Shown: positions 33,784 to 42,653, numbered from the stretch's first letter. The stretch is 46,059 nucleotides of DNA from an uncultured Roseburia sp. (GCA_945787015.1 CALZGM010000025.1:1-46059), one strand, 5' to 3'. A program made the numbers and translations. The notes: a model not told the origin generated them from the sequence alone.

Positions 33784-34731
33784 CTATGCCTGCATTTTCT
33801 GGTACTGCCTTGGTGAGATTCCATATTCCTGTTTAAACGCCCGGTAAAAGGTAGAATACTCTGCAAAGCCAACGCGCTCGCTCACCTCGTCCATGGCTAC
33901 TCCATCCAGAATCATACTTTTTGCAGCAATGAGCCTTCGCTGCGTAAGAAAATGATGAAAGCTGACATCCATTTTCTTACGAAACGTCTGGCTAATGGTA
34001 CTTTCACTAACCCAGAAGCGTTTTGCCACATCCTCGAGTGTAATTTTCTCACCTAGGTTTGCTTCCATATAATTCATAACCTCGTCAAGAAGTTCCGGCT
34101 TTTCTGCACCAAAAGACGCATTCCCTCTATCTTTTAGCGCCCGTTCGAGCATGACAAGCAATTGGATTGTATTGCCACACAAAACAGCCTGCCATCCATA
34201 TGCACGTTGCTCGGCTTCTTTTACTCCCATATCAAAGTAATCTCCCAATACCTCCCATCGCGTTCCTGCAGTTCTAAGCAATGCATGGTGCTTCTCCCAC
34301 TTCGGCGCACTCCCCTCGAACATCGGCGTGATTTCCCTCACGAACTCTGGGCTCATCCAAAGGACCTCTCTGCGATAAGGCTCTGCCATCTTAGCCTCTA
34401 AAATGGGTCTGTGCCCTACTCCGGGCGGTACAAACACAATATCGCCCCTCTGCAGACGATAACGCTCGGTCCCCACCAGATACTGAATTCCGCTGTTACT
34501 CTTACAATAAAGTACCTCATAAAAATCGTGGCTATGCAGGTTTAGCTTGTCGTTCGCATAGCTGACATCCCGATGTGAATCCACAAAACGAGAACGCATC
34601 TCCATCTCCTGATAGAGATTTCCATAATCATAGCCCATCTCTGTCAAAAGCTTTTCCATGCGCTTGATATCTACCTTTCCTTCACGCACATCTATCTCTT
34701 TTAATATACGATGCAATTCGTCTAATTTCAC
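33784..34731 (-). CDS. AraC-family regulator with cupin sensor
   Basis: 315 aa. After a helical lead, a cupin-like domain (about 55-135; NLHSHDFYEVLYC and LQRGDIVFVPPGVGH) binds the ligand. The AraC double HTH is at the C-terminus (about 215-315; SESTISQTFRKKMDVSFHHF and VGFAEYSTFYRAFKQEYGIS). Start is GTG 34731 after AGAAGGGC. It is divergent from the GPH/creatininase/esterase operon, with TTGCAA direct repeats between, so it probably activates that operon when its substrate is present. Confidence 0.92.
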   Translation of the reverse strand: MKLDELHRILKEIDVREGKVDIKRMEKLLTEMGYDYGNLYQEMEMRSRFVDSHRDVSYANDKLNLHSHDFYEVLYCKSNSGIQYLVGTERYRLQRGDIVFVPPGVGHRPILEAKMAEPYRREVLWMSPEFVREITPMFEGSAPKWEKHHALLRTAGTRWEVLGDYFDMGVKEAEQRAYGWQAVLCGNTIQLLVMLERALKDRGNASFGAEKPELLDEVMNYMEANLGEKITLEDVAKRFWVSESTISQTFRKKMDVSFHHFLTQRRLIAAKSMILDGVAMDEVSERVGFAEYSTFYRAFKQEYGISPRQYQKMQA

Positions 34732-34787
34732 AAAATACGCCCTTCTTTTTTATATATTTTGTCATTATTTTATCATTTTATTACTGA

Positions 34788-34879
34788 TTTTGCAATGTTT
34801 TATCCCAGTATTGCAATTTTATTTGCATTCTCTTTTTGTTATGATAATAGTATCAGGAAAAGGTTGCCATTTTGCAACC
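34788..34879 (+). promoter_or_regulatory. Divergent control region with TTGCAA direct repeats
   Basis: TTGCAAT occurs at 34790 and again at 34811, 21 bp apart (two helix turns), with a related TTGCAT at 34823. This is how AraC half-sites are usually spaced. A weak promoter TTGCAT (34823), 16 bp, TAATAG follows. Near the transcript start, GGTTGC-N6-GCAACC (34862-34879) is a perfect inverted repeat that could be a second operator. Confidence 0.6.
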
Positions 34880-34908
34880 GCAAAATACATTTCGAGGAGG
34901 AAAATGAA

Positions 34909-36303
34909 ATGGGAAAAAAATCTACTAACACCGGCCTGACCAAAAAACATTGGATTGGCTACATGCTCGGTGACTTTGGCGGCTGTATGACATTTGCGCT
35001 CATGGGCTCCATGGTTACCCGTTACTACACCAATATTTTACAGGTAAATACTGCAGTTCTTGCAATTCTTCTGCTTGTATGGAACGTGTGGGATGCCGTA
35101 AATGACCCTATGATGGGCGCACTGATGGATAAAATGTTTGCAAAGCATCAGCACAAGCAGGGCAAGTTCCGTCCATGGTTACTTCGCGCCACACCGCTTC
35201 TTGCGATTACTTCCATTGTCTTTTGGACCGTTCCAACCTACTTTGAAGGAACTGCAATGATTTGCGTATTGTTTATTTGCAAGATTTTATATGAAGGCTG
35301 TTACACAATGTTCAATATCCCGATGGGATCCCTTTTATCTGCAATGGCAAATACCGATGAGGAACGTGCTTCTCTTTCCTCTGCCCGCGGCTTCGGTTCT
35401 ATGGTTGGTAACATTATTCCGATGATGATTTTTCCAATTCTTTTGGAAGTTTTCCATGATTCTGCAAAGGGATATGCCCTCGGAGCTACCATCTGTGCAT
35501 CAATCGGCTTTGTTATCTGTTTCTTACACTACTATCTGACAGAAGAACGCAATATTGTTGCAAGCAGACCGGAAGACGCTGCTAATATCAAGTTTACTGA
35601 TATTCTTGGTGTATTTAAGAAAAACCGTGCTTTCCTTGCGCTGTGTCTCCATGGTATCTTCATCTGTACCAATCAGTATGTCGCTTCTACCTTAGGCACA
35701 TACATGTACGCAGATGTTCTCGGAAGTATCGGTATGATGAGTATGGCTTCTGCGATCTCCATGCCTTTGGGAATTCTTACCCTGATTATTGCTCCAAAGA
35801 TTGCCAAGAAATTAGGCTTGGAGAGAATGATTCGTTATTGCTTATTGATTAGTTCTGTTCTGTATTTTGGTCTCTTTGCAGCTCACATGCTGATAAATGT
35901 GAATGTCTGGGTTCACATCATCTGGAGCGGTGTTGCAATGAGTTTTGCCAGTGTATCCATCTACATGCAGTGGGGTATGGTCGGCGAAGCCATCGACTAC
36001 AACGAGTATATTACCGGAAAACGTACTGAAGGTTCCATCTACGGCACCTTTAATTTAACCCGCCGTATCGGTCAGACCATTGGTAACTCTGCCGCTGTAT
36101 TAATGCTTGGCTGGATTGGTTACGATACTGTTGCAGCAAGTGCAGGGCTTGCACAGTCAGCAAGTGTTATCGTTGGCATTAAGGTTCTTTGTGTATTGTT
36201 ACCTGCCATCTTTATTCTTGGTTCCTGGGCTGCCTTTAAGTTCGTATGGAATATTACGCCGGAAATTCGCGAGGAAATGGCACGCAAAAAAGCCGGAAAC
36301 TAA
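34909..36303 (+). CDS. GPH-family (glycoside-pentoside-hexuronide) cation symporter
   Basis: 464 aa, twelve membrane helices. The N-terminus LTKKHWIGYMLGDFGGCMTF and the loop WDAVNDPMMGALMDK are diagnostic of the MelB/GPH family. ATG 34909 follows GAGGAGG by 8 bp; the longer in-frame upstream stretch covers the regulatory region and is not coding. It should bring the operon's substrate in with Na+ or H+. First of three genes (gaps of 15 bp). Pairing with hydrolases rather than a glycosidase suggests the cargo carries ester or amide bonds. Confidence 0.93.
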   Translation: MGKKSTNTGLTKKHWIGYMLGDFGGCMTFALMGSMVTRYYTNILQVNTAVLAILLLVWNVWDAVNDPMMGALMDKMFAKHQHKQGKFRPWLLRATPLLAITSIVFWTVPTYFEGTAMICVLFICKILYEGCYTMFNIPMGSLLSAMANTDEERASLSSARGFGSMVGNIIPMMIFPILLEVFHDSAKGYALGATICASIGFVICFLHYYLTEERNIVASRPEDAANIKFTDILGVFKKNRAFLALCLHGIFICTNQYVASTLGTYMYADVLGSIGMMSMASAISMPLGILTLIIAPKIAKKLGLERMIRYCLLISSVLYFGLFAAHMLINVNVWVHIIWSGVAMSFASVSIYMQWGMVGEAIDYNEYITGKRTEGSIYGTFNLTRRIGQTIGNSAAVLMLGWIGYDTVAASAGLAQSASVIVGIKVLCVLLPAIFILGSWAAFKFVWNITPEIREEMARKKAGN

Positions 36304-36318
36304 ACGGAGGAACATCAT

Positions 36319-37161
36319 ATGGAAATGCGTACACGTATTTTAGGAAAAATGTTAAATTCCGAAGTACAGGATTATTTGAATCACAATGACATCATCATTG
36401 TTCCGGTCGGAACCACAGAAATGCATGGTGGTTTTCCACTGGACTGCGAAACGGTCATCAGTGAGGCCTATGCAGTAAAAATGGCCGTGGCATGTGATGG
36501 ATTGGTTTTAACAGGGCTTCCTTACTTTTATGCAGGTGCTACCGCATCCGGGCGCGGCACAGTGCAGGTTTCCGTTCGCCAGGGTATCGATTACCTTGGC
36601 GCAATCGCCCGCAGCCTGCTTCGCCTCGGCTTTAAACGTCAGGTCTATATCAGCTTTCACGGACCTGCACACATGACCATCTGTCCGATGATTCGTGATT
36701 TTTATGATGAGACAGGTGTGCCGATTCTGTATATGGATTCTATGATGAATGTAGGAAAAAATCAGGATTTGCTTAAAAATTTTATGGATGACTTCCACTG
36801 CATCACGGTAGGCGCTTATCAGATTATGAACCGCTTGGATGACGTTCCTCTTGTGACAGGTTATTCACACAGTGAGCCGCAAAGCTGTGCACCTTTTAAT
36901 GACTTGTTTGGTCTCGGCTATCAAAGTGCTGCTGTCGGTTACTGTTTTGGTGAAAACAAAGATCATATGTCAACGCCGGACATCCCGGATATCGAAACGC
37001 GTGACCGCATGGCGAAAACCGGGGCTGAACTCATCAGCAAGATGGTGGAACGTATGGATATGCCTCATGTGGTGGAGCAATTACGCAAATTGGAAGCATA
37101 CGGATTGGAAAATGAAGAAAAATATCCATGGATGCCAAGCACGTACAACAAGAAAAAGTAA
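36319..37161 (+). CDS. Creatininase-family metal-dependent amidohydrolase
   Basis: 280 aa. Metal-site motifs are visible: GTTEMHGGFPLDCET (Glu34, His36, Asp42) and HSEPQS (His184, Glu186, the place of the family's HAxExS). The usual NGHGGN loop is replaced by SFHGPAH (His114, His118). So the metal centre is probably intact, but the substrate loop differs from true creatininase. The family includes creatinine, FAPy and mycofactocin-peptide amidohydrolases. Gap to the symporter 15 bp, ribosome site GGAGGAA. The substrate is probably the compound taken up by the symporter. Confidence 0.88.
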   Translation: MEMRTRILGKMLNSEVQDYLNHNDIIIVPVGTTEMHGGFPLDCETVISEAYAVKMAVACDGLVLTGLPYFYAGATASGRGTVQVSVRQGIDYLGAIARSLLRLGFKRQVYISFHGPAHMTICPMIRDFYDETGVPILYMDSMMNVGKNQDLLKNFMDDFHCITVGAYQIMNRLDDVPLVTGYSHSEPQSCAPFNDLFGLGYQSAAVGYCFGENKDHMSTPDIPDIETRDRMAKTGAELISKMVERMDMPHVVEQLRKLEAYGLENEEKYPWMPSTYNKKK

Positions 37162-37176
37162 GCTAGAGGGAAAATT

Positions 37177-38592
37177 ATGTCAACTATCATCAACACACCA
37201 TGTGGACAAATAAAGGGAACCACCTGCCAGTGGCAGGGTGTTACCGTCTACAAGGGCATCCGCTATGCCACAGCCAAAAGATGGGAATATCCTGTGGCAG
37301 TCACGCACTGGGATGGTATCTACGATGCCACCGGGTATGGCAATTGCAGTTACCAGCCAAGAGCCTTTTATAATGAAGAGGATGTTCCGGAAAAAGCATT
37401 TTATTTTAACGAATTCCGTCGTGGTGAAACTTATACCTACAGTGAGGATTGCCTCTTCTTAAATATCTGGGCACCGGAAGGTGCCGATGAAACCTCCGGG
37501 CTTCCGGTTCTTTTCTACATCCACGGTGGTGGTTTTACCGGTGGCTGCGGGCATGAAAAACATTTTGACGGGCCGATCTGGCCAACTAAGGGTGTAATCG
37601 GTGTAACCATCAATTACCGACTTGGTCCACTCGGCTTTGCCTGTCTGCCTGAGCTTACCAAAGAAGCCGGGCATACGGGAAATTACGGTCTCTACGATCA
37701 GGTAACCGCTTTAAAATGGGTGCAGGATAACATCGCCTCTTTTGGCGGTGACCCATCCAACGTCACAATCATGGGGCAGAGTGCCGGAGCCATGAGCGTA
37801 CAGCAGCTTTGCCTCTCACCGCTCACAGACGGACTCTTTTCTAAGGCTGTCATGAGCAGCGGCGGCGGTGTCAGCAAACTGCTCAGTGTTCCTCCTGTCG
37901 AAATCAATTACGACTTCTGGCATGCAGTGATGGAGGATACCGGTTGTAAAACCATTTCCGATTTTCGCACTTTGCCGGTGGAGAAGCTTTTCACTTCCTG
38001 GCAAAAGTTAAAGGCAGCAAACCGAAAATATGCCATGGTATGCTCGCCTTGTCTTGACGGCAAACTTATCACCCAAAATGGTGTTGATGCCTTAGCCGTA
38101 GGCAAGCAGAAAAATATTCCATATCTTGTTGGTTCCACCAGCCATGACGTTATGCCGCCGATAATTTTTAAAATGGCAAAAGACTGGTGTAAGGCGCAGG
38201 CCACACAAAAAAGGCCGGAAAGCTTTGCATGGTTTTTCGACCGCAAGCTTCCGGGCGATAACAATGGTGCATGGCATTCCAGTGACTTGTGGTACTGGTT
38301 TGGCACACTCGCAAATGGCTGGCGTCCGTTTACCGATCAGGATTATTCGCTGAGCGAGCAAATGACGGACTACCTGACAAACTTTGTAAAAACCGGCAAT
38401 CCAAATGCCGTTAAGGCCGCCTCCGGTGACGCGACTGATTTGCCGTCTGACGGGACTCTTCCGGTGTGGAATCCGATTACAACAGAGCAAGGAAAAGTTC
38501 TTCGTATCGGCGAGGGGGATACCCGCATGGGCAATGTAAACATGTTAAAATTAATTTATACGATGCTGACAAATAAAGCCGTTGGGGAATAA
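37177..38592 (+). CDS. Type-B carboxylesterase (para-nitrobenzyl esterase family)
   Basis: 471 aa. Family signature EDCLFLNIWAP (90-100), oxyanion loop HGGGF (116-120) and nucleophile elbow GQSAGAM (Ser202) are present. No signal peptide, so it acts inside the cell on an imported ester. It is shorter than many (about 500 aa), with compression in the central region. Third gene of the operon, 15 bp after the creatininase-like gene, with a weaker AGAGGG ribosome site. Its stop is followed by a strong terminator. Confidence 0.92.
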   Translation: MSTIINTPCGQIKGTTCQWQGVTVYKGIRYATAKRWEYPVAVTHWDGIYDATGYGNCSYQPRAFYNEEDVPEKAFYFNEFRRGETYTYSEDCLFLNIWAPEGADETSGLPVLFYIHGGGFTGGCGHEKHFDGPIWPTKGVIGVTINYRLGPLGFACLPELTKEAGHTGNYGLYDQVTALKWVQDNIASFGGDPSNVTIMGQSAGAMSVQQLCLSPLTDGLFSKAVMSSGGGVSKLLSVPPVEINYDFWHAVMEDTGCKTISDFRTLPVEKLFTSWQKLKAANRKYAMVCSPCLDGKLITQNGVDALAVGKQKNIPYLVGSTSHDVMPPIIFKMAKDWCKAQATQKRPESFAWFFDRKLPGDNNGAWHSSDLWYWFGTLANGWRPFTDQDYSLSEQMTDYLTNFVKTGNPNAVKAASGDATDLPSDGTLPVWNPITTEQGKVLRIGEGDTRMGNVNMLKLIYTMLTNKAVGE

Positions 38593-38596
38593 ATAT

Positions 38597-38635
38597 AAAA
38601 ACCGCAAGTCCTTATTACCGGACTTGCGGTTTTTT
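38597..38635. terminator. Bidirectional terminator
   Basis: AAAAACCGCAAGTCC pairs with GGACTTGCGGTTTTT, with A and T tracts on both sides. It ends the esterase operon and also lies just after parA on the other strand. Confidence 0.94.
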
Positions 38636-38650
38636 ATTTATTGCAACTAT

Positions 38651-39412
38651 TTATTTTCCTATCAATTCTTCTGCAAATGCTTCATAATCCTGCATACTGG
38701 TACATTTCGGTGCATAGTCAATCAACAGCTTTCTGGCATCCTGTGCCTCTTTCGTCTTGACACATTCACGGATTGCTGTCGCAAACACTTTCGTTCCCAG
38801 CTCCTTCGCCTGCTGCTGTAATTCTTCTTTTACTCTTCTTTCCAAATTAGAGCGTCCGGAAAACTTTACTAAAAGCAGCCCTGCAATCTTTAATGTAGGA
38901 TTCTGTCTTCTCTGTACGGCTTTAATGGTATCGCATAACTGCTGCAATCCCTGCATTGAGTAAGCATCTGCTGCCATCGGAATGATTACCTCATCCGCTG
39001 CAATCAAACTATTGTACAAAATAACATTCAAAGATGGTGCCGTGTCAATGACAATATAATCATAACCTTCTAGCACTTCAATGGCATCCTTCAGTCGGTA
39101 TAATCCTTCCACATCTCCGTCTAATATTTTTTCTGCCTTGCTAAGCAATGGGTCAGATGCCACGATATCGCCATTTGGAAGATTCTGGATGGCATCTTCA
39201 AGAGGGAGCATGTCTGAATCTACCATAACATCATATAAGGTTGCCTGGTCTTCAATGACTGCCTGATAGGTTGCGCTGCTGTTTCCCTGCGGGTCCGCAT
39301 CAATTAGAAGCGTTTTTCCTTTTCTTGCTAAGATTCCTGCCATAGCGGTCGCTGTCGTTGTCTTTCCGATACCGCCTTTTTGATTTGCCACTACATATGT
39401 AATTGTTTTCAT
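38651..39412 (-). CDS. ParA/Soj-family ATPase, solitary
   Basis: About 253 aa. The deviant Walker A is KGGIGKTTT near the N-terminus, DADPQGNSS is the A' motif and VIDTAPSL Walker B. No signal or HTH. ATG 39412 follows GAAGGATGAAT; the upstream extension lacks a ribosome site. No parB gene or parS-like site lies nearby. Its operon partner is a DUF6465 protein. It might position another cargo or be a remnant partition gene. The usual chromosomal ParA-ParB pair near the origin is not what is seen here. Confidence 0.9.
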   Translation of the reverse strand: MKTITYVVANQKGGIGKTTTATAMAGILARKGKTLLIDADPQGNSSATYQAVIEDQATLYDVMVDSDMLPLEDAIQNLPNGDIVASDPLLSKAEKILDGDVEGLYRLKDAIEVLEGYDYIVIDTAPSLNVILYNSLIAADEVIIPMAADAYSMQGLQQLCDTIKAVQRRQNPTLKIAGLLLVKFSGRSNLERRVKEELQQQAKELGTKVFATAIRECVKTKEAQDARKLLIDYAPKCTSMQDYEAFAEELIGK

Positions 39413-39460
39413 AATATTCATCCTTCTTCCTATGTAACTTATCAAAAATTCTTTTGTATT

Positions 39461-39715
39461 CTAAAATGGGATCTTTCCCTGTATTTTCTTATTTGCAACA
39501 TAGAACACGGATGATTCTTCCGGTTTAATATAAATATTTACCTCTTCTATTTCTTCATCTTTCATACCCTGACGCAGAATATCCTTGCGAATCTGATCGA
39601 AAAGCCCCTGCTCCATCCGTTCTCTTCCCTGGTACTGAATGACTACATTCTTCTTGGCTGTTGCAAAACCGCCAGCCATTCTGCTGGCTCTTTCCATACT
39701 ACTTTTTAATGCCAT
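39461..39715 (-). CDS. DUF6465-family small protein
   Basis: About 84 aa. KKNVVIQYQGRE, EEVNIYIKPEESSVFYVAN and the end KIQGKIPF match the DUF6465 pattern known from Lachnospiraceae (basic N-terminus, beta domain with YVKPE..A.YYV). Start ATG 39715 follows AGAGGAATGG. It precedes parA by 48 bp on the same strand. Function unknown; a DNA- or ParA-linked job is a guess from position. Confidence 0.82.
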   Translation of the reverse strand: MALKSSMERASRMAGGFATAKKNVVIQYQGRERMEQGLFDQIRKDILRQGMKDEEIEEVNIYIKPEESSVFYVANKKIQGKIPF

Positions 39716-39802
39716 AATCCATTCCTCTTTCAAATAAAATATAATCTTTTTGTTATCAACATATTATTTTACCATATTATAGAAAAAAGCCAAGGAGATT
39801 TC

Positions 39803-39973
39803 TTAAATTGCGATTACCACAACCAGAACAACCAAAATTCCCGCCACAATCAATGTTGTCCCAACTACCTTTTCTACAACATATGTATCAACAACATCCG
39901 CATAGCAGGTAGTGCTAAGTAAAAGAACAGCCAGTGACAGAAATGTTAAAAATTCTTTCATACGTTTTTTCAT
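39803..39973 (-). CDS. Small exported or membrane protein
   Basis: About 56 aa. A signal sequence (MKEFLTFLSLAVLLLSTTCYA, cleavage after CYA likely) leads to a short loop and a C-terminal helix ending IVAGILVVLVVVIAI. Ribosome site AAGGAG before ATG 39973. No known family. It lies directly after a decayed MFS gene and may be an orphan. Confidence 0.6.
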   Translation of the reverse strand: MKKRMKEFLTFLSLAVLLLSTTCYADVVDTYVVEKVVGTTLIVAGILVVLVVVIAI

Positions 39974-39989
39974 AAGACAACACACTCCT

Positions 39990-40340
39990 TAAAAAATATA
40001 AGATTGCCGGTATGCCAAAAACAGGGCTCTCAAAGGCGAATAAAAGGCAAATTGCTGACACCGAAAGGGAAATCACAGCTATTTTTTTAAATCCGATTCT
40101 ATCGCCTATCACTCCACCAAGCATTTTGCCAAACACAACAGCAAATATCGAAAGGAGAGCCAACCAAAAACGGAAGCATCCACACCAAAAGCCTCAAAGC
40201 TCGGAAATCCGAATGCTATGGCAACTAACAGGCATCCCCTGTCCCATTCTCTGTGTCACTAGATTTGTTACCAAAATTGCACAGGCCAAATCCACAATAA
40301 AATGGATGGTGCTGTATATTCCTACGATTTTATATTTCAT
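39990..40340 (-). pseudogene. Decayed MFS transporter
   Basis: ATG 40340 starts MKYKIVGIYSTIHFIVDLAC, an MFS N-terminus, which soon stops. In other frames, FGFPSFEAFGVDASVFGW and then FGKMLGGVIGDRIGFKKIAV and SLSVSAICLLFAFESP follow. At least two frame changes and a large deletion leave only about 350 bp. Confidence 0.85.
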
Positions 40341-40344
40341 AGTG

Positions 40345-40859
40345 ATTTCCTTTTTTATATCATATGCGTTGTGGCAGAAAGGACAGATTCTCTGATGTGA
40401 ACCATCAAAGCTTCCACCGCAGTTCTTACACTCTACTTTCTTAATTGAAAACCCGGCATCGTTAGGTGTTGAAATTTTTTCGCCACCTGCAGCATTATCT
40501 TTTCTCTCTTTACTTTCATCTTATTGTTCACAAAGTAGGTGTTACATAAAAGAACACTCATATTAAGTTTTACCACATCTTCAGTTGTCTCTATCTCTTT
40601 TAAGGCCACTGCGCCCTGATAACCCATATCTACCAAATCGCTGTAAATCATCTGAGCACTTGTATTCAGTTCATTATTAAACATAACTGGCAATAGCTGC
40701 AATCTTCTTTGTTCCCGTAGAATCAAATATCATACTTGGAACAGGAATTCCCTTATATGTGGAAACCAGTCTAATCTGATCCATAATGTTTTCCGCAAAC
40801 CCTGTAAGAATCTGTTTCATCTCATCTATATGCTCAAATATACTCTTCTTTTTGGACAT
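40345..40859 (-). pseudogene. Frameshifted gene with C-terminal zinc ribbon
   Basis: Three frame segments join into one protein. The first runs MSKKKSIFEHIDEMKQILTG to KKIAAIASYV (stop near 40677). The next continues MFNNELNTSAQMIYSDLVDM and LLCNTYFVNNKMKVKREKI (stop 40433). The last gives VECKNCGGSFDGSHQRICPF with CxxC pairs of a zinc ribbon (about 40345-40440). Each junction needs a one-base shift. Family not recognised. Read as a dead gene, unless sequencing errors are involved. Confidence 0.75.
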
Positions 40860-40920
40860 CATACTTGAAATCATATGAAAATTATTTTGCAAAAGAAAAA
40901 TGCCGGGAGGCAAGTGCAAT

Positions 40921-40969
40921 AAAAAGGGAGGCAGAATCGGACACAAGTGCTCTTTCTGCTTCCCTTTTT
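40921..40969 (-). terminator. Terminator of the GMP synthase subunit gene
   Basis: AAAAAGGGAGGCAGAA pairs with TTTCTGCTTCCCTTTTT (one mismatch), followed on the minus strand by TTTTTATTG. Confidence 0.93.
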
Positions 40970-40995
40970 ATTTTATCGCCTGCTCTTCTCTTAGC

Positions 40996-41979
40996 TTACT
41001 CAAACTCGACCGTTCCAGTTGGTTTTGGTGTAAAGTCGTAAAGTACTCGATTGATTCCAGGAACTTCATGAGTAATACGATCTGTGATGTGACACATTAA
41101 ACCGTATGGAATATCTGCTACACTCGCAGTCATAACGTCAATCGTATTTACTGCACGGACGATACAGCACCATTCGAAAGCTCTCTTTTCATCCTTAATA
41201 CCGGTAGAACGAAAATCTGGAACTACTGTGAAATACTGCCATACCTTTTCACCCAGCCCGTTCTTTTCAAACTCTTCACGAAGGATAGCATCTGATTCAC
41301 GAACTGCTTCCAAACGATCTCTTGTGATTGCTCCTGGGCAACGAACCCCAAGTCCTGGTCCTGGGAATGGCTGACGGTAAACCATACCGTGTGGAAGTCC
41401 TAATGCTTCACCTACGACACGAACTTCATCCTTGAAAAGAATACGTACTGGTTCAACAAGTTCAAAGTTCATATCTTCTGGAAGTCCACCAGCATTGTGA
41501 TGCGCTTTAATTCCGTTTTCTGATTCTAAGATATCCGGCCAAATAGTTCCCTGTGCAAGGAATTCAATACCATCTAACTTTCTAGCTTCCTCAGCGAATA
41601 CTTCGATGAATTCGCCACCGATAATTTTTCTCTTTGTTTCAGGGTCTGAAACACCTGCGAGCTTGTCAAGGAAACGGTCTGTGGCGTCTACATAAATTAA
41701 GTTTGCCTTCATCTGATTACGGAATACTTCGATTACCTGTTCTGGTTCCCCTTTTCTAAGCAATCCATGATTTACATGAACACAAACAAGATTCTGTCCG
41801 ATTGCCTTAATTAATAAAGCCGCTACCACAGAAGAGTCAACCCCTCCGGAAAGTGCTAAAAGAACTTTTTTGTCTCCAACCTGCTCTTTCATGCGTTTTA
41901 TCTGCTCTTCGATAAAAACATTGGCAAGTTCTGGGGTGGTGATTCTAACCATATCATCTGGTCGTCTATCCATTGTCAT
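40996..41979 (-). CDS. guaA: GMP synthase ATP-pyrophosphatase subunit without glutaminase domain
   Basis: 327 aa. The PP-loop is SGGVDSS (44-50), and the C-terminal dimerization domain (YRQPFPGPGLGVR, DFRSTGIKDEKRA, ITHEVPGINRVLYD) is complete. Normal bacterial GuaA is about 515 aa with an N-terminal glutamine amidotransferase; here the protein starts at the linker. A strong GGAGGTAGC ribosome site and a promoter lie right before the ATG, so it is not a simple deletion artefact. It would make GMP from XMP using ammonia or a separate glutaminase subunit, as archaeal GuaAb does. No such partner is in the window. Confidence 0.93.
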   Translation of the reverse strand: MTMDRRPDDMVRITTPELANVFIEEQIKRMKEQVGDKKVLLALSGGVDSSVVAALLIKAIGQNLVCVHVNHGLLRKGEPEQVIEVFRNQMKANLIYVDATDRFLDKLAGVSDPETKRKIIGGEFIEVFAEEARKLDGIEFLAQGTIWPDILESENGIKAHHNAGGLPEDMNFELVEPVRILFKDEVRVVGEALGLPHGMVYRQPFPGPGLGVRCPGAITRDRLEAVRESDAILREEFEKNGLGEKVWQYFTVVPDFRSTGIKDEKRAFEWCCIVRAVNTIDVMTASVADIPYGLMCHITDRITHEVPGINRVLYDFTPKPTGTVEFE

Positions 41980-42012
41980 TTTGCTACCTCCAAAAGTATA
42001 ATTTATTTTTCT

Positions 42013-42040
42013 AATATATCACAATATGCCGCAATTGCAA
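42013..42040 (-). promoter_or_regulatory. Promoter of the GMP synthase subunit gene
   Basis: Minus strand TTGCAA (42035-42040), 16 bp, TATATT (42013-42018), about 34 bp before the ATG. Confidence 0.55.
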
Positions 42041-42076
42041 ACAACTATAGGAGCATGCATAGCGAATAGAAGGTAT

Positions 42077-42607
42077 CTAATCCCATTTAATCCATTCTTC
42101 AACTTTATCATTTGACAACTCATTGATATTTTCTGAAAATCCATTGCTTAATTCAACAAGTATTGTTGTACAAATTCGAACCTTTTCAAGAACCTCAGAA
42201 AAACTCTCCGATACAAAGGAACCGGAAAAGACATCCTTACCCTCATTACCGGTTACCATAAAAGTATATTTTCCTTTTTCCACAGTCACATGGGTAAACA
42301 AGATAACACCGAAGTTTTCTATTTTAAAATCAATCGTCTTTGCAACCAGATGTACCATGTCGGAATGGTTTTTGAACAGGTCCGCATATGCTCCTGTATG
42401 GTTTTTACAATAGCTTTCAACCAACGCTCTGATGCAATCATCATCTGTCAGAATATCTCCGGCAGCAGCTGTTCTTTCAGATACAACCTTCTCATCAAAG
42501 TAAAAGGTAAATTGTCGCGCCAAATCGCAATGCTCAGCAACTGCTTTCAGCCTGTGATTTTTCATTGTAAAAACGTATTCAACCTTAATTGGTGTCATTT
42601 TACTCAT
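42077..42607 (-). CDS. Protein of unknown function
   Basis: 176 aa, soluble, acidic, no membrane helix. N-terminal beta-rich part (YVFTMKNHRLKAVAEHCDLA) and a C-terminal mixed part (FGVILFTHVTVEKGKYTFMV) look like a compact alpha/beta fold. Not a family I recognise. It has a good promoter and GAGGTAGTAAC as ribosome site, so it looks like a live single gene. Confidence 0.75.
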   Translation of the reverse strand: MSKMTPIKVEYVFTMKNHRLKAVAEHCDLARQFTFYFDEKVVSERTAAAGDILTDDDCIRALVESYCKNHTGAYADLFKNHSDMVHLVAKTIDFKIENFGVILFTHVTVEKGKYTFMVTGNEGKDVFSGSFVSESFSEVLEKVRICTTILVELSNGFSENINELSNDKVEEWIKWD

Positions 42608-42653
42608 ATGTTACTACCTCGCCATCTCCTTCGTACCATAGTATTATATACTC

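Noticed and set aside
34759-34908. N-terminal 50-residue extension of the GPH symporter
   Set aside because: The stretch covers the AraC control region and promoter; the GAGGAGG site and family start both point to ATG 34909.
40996-41979. Truncated guaA pseudogene
   Set aside because: It has a strong ribosome site, its own promoter, terminator and an intact frame, so it looks like a functional short form rather than a broken gene.
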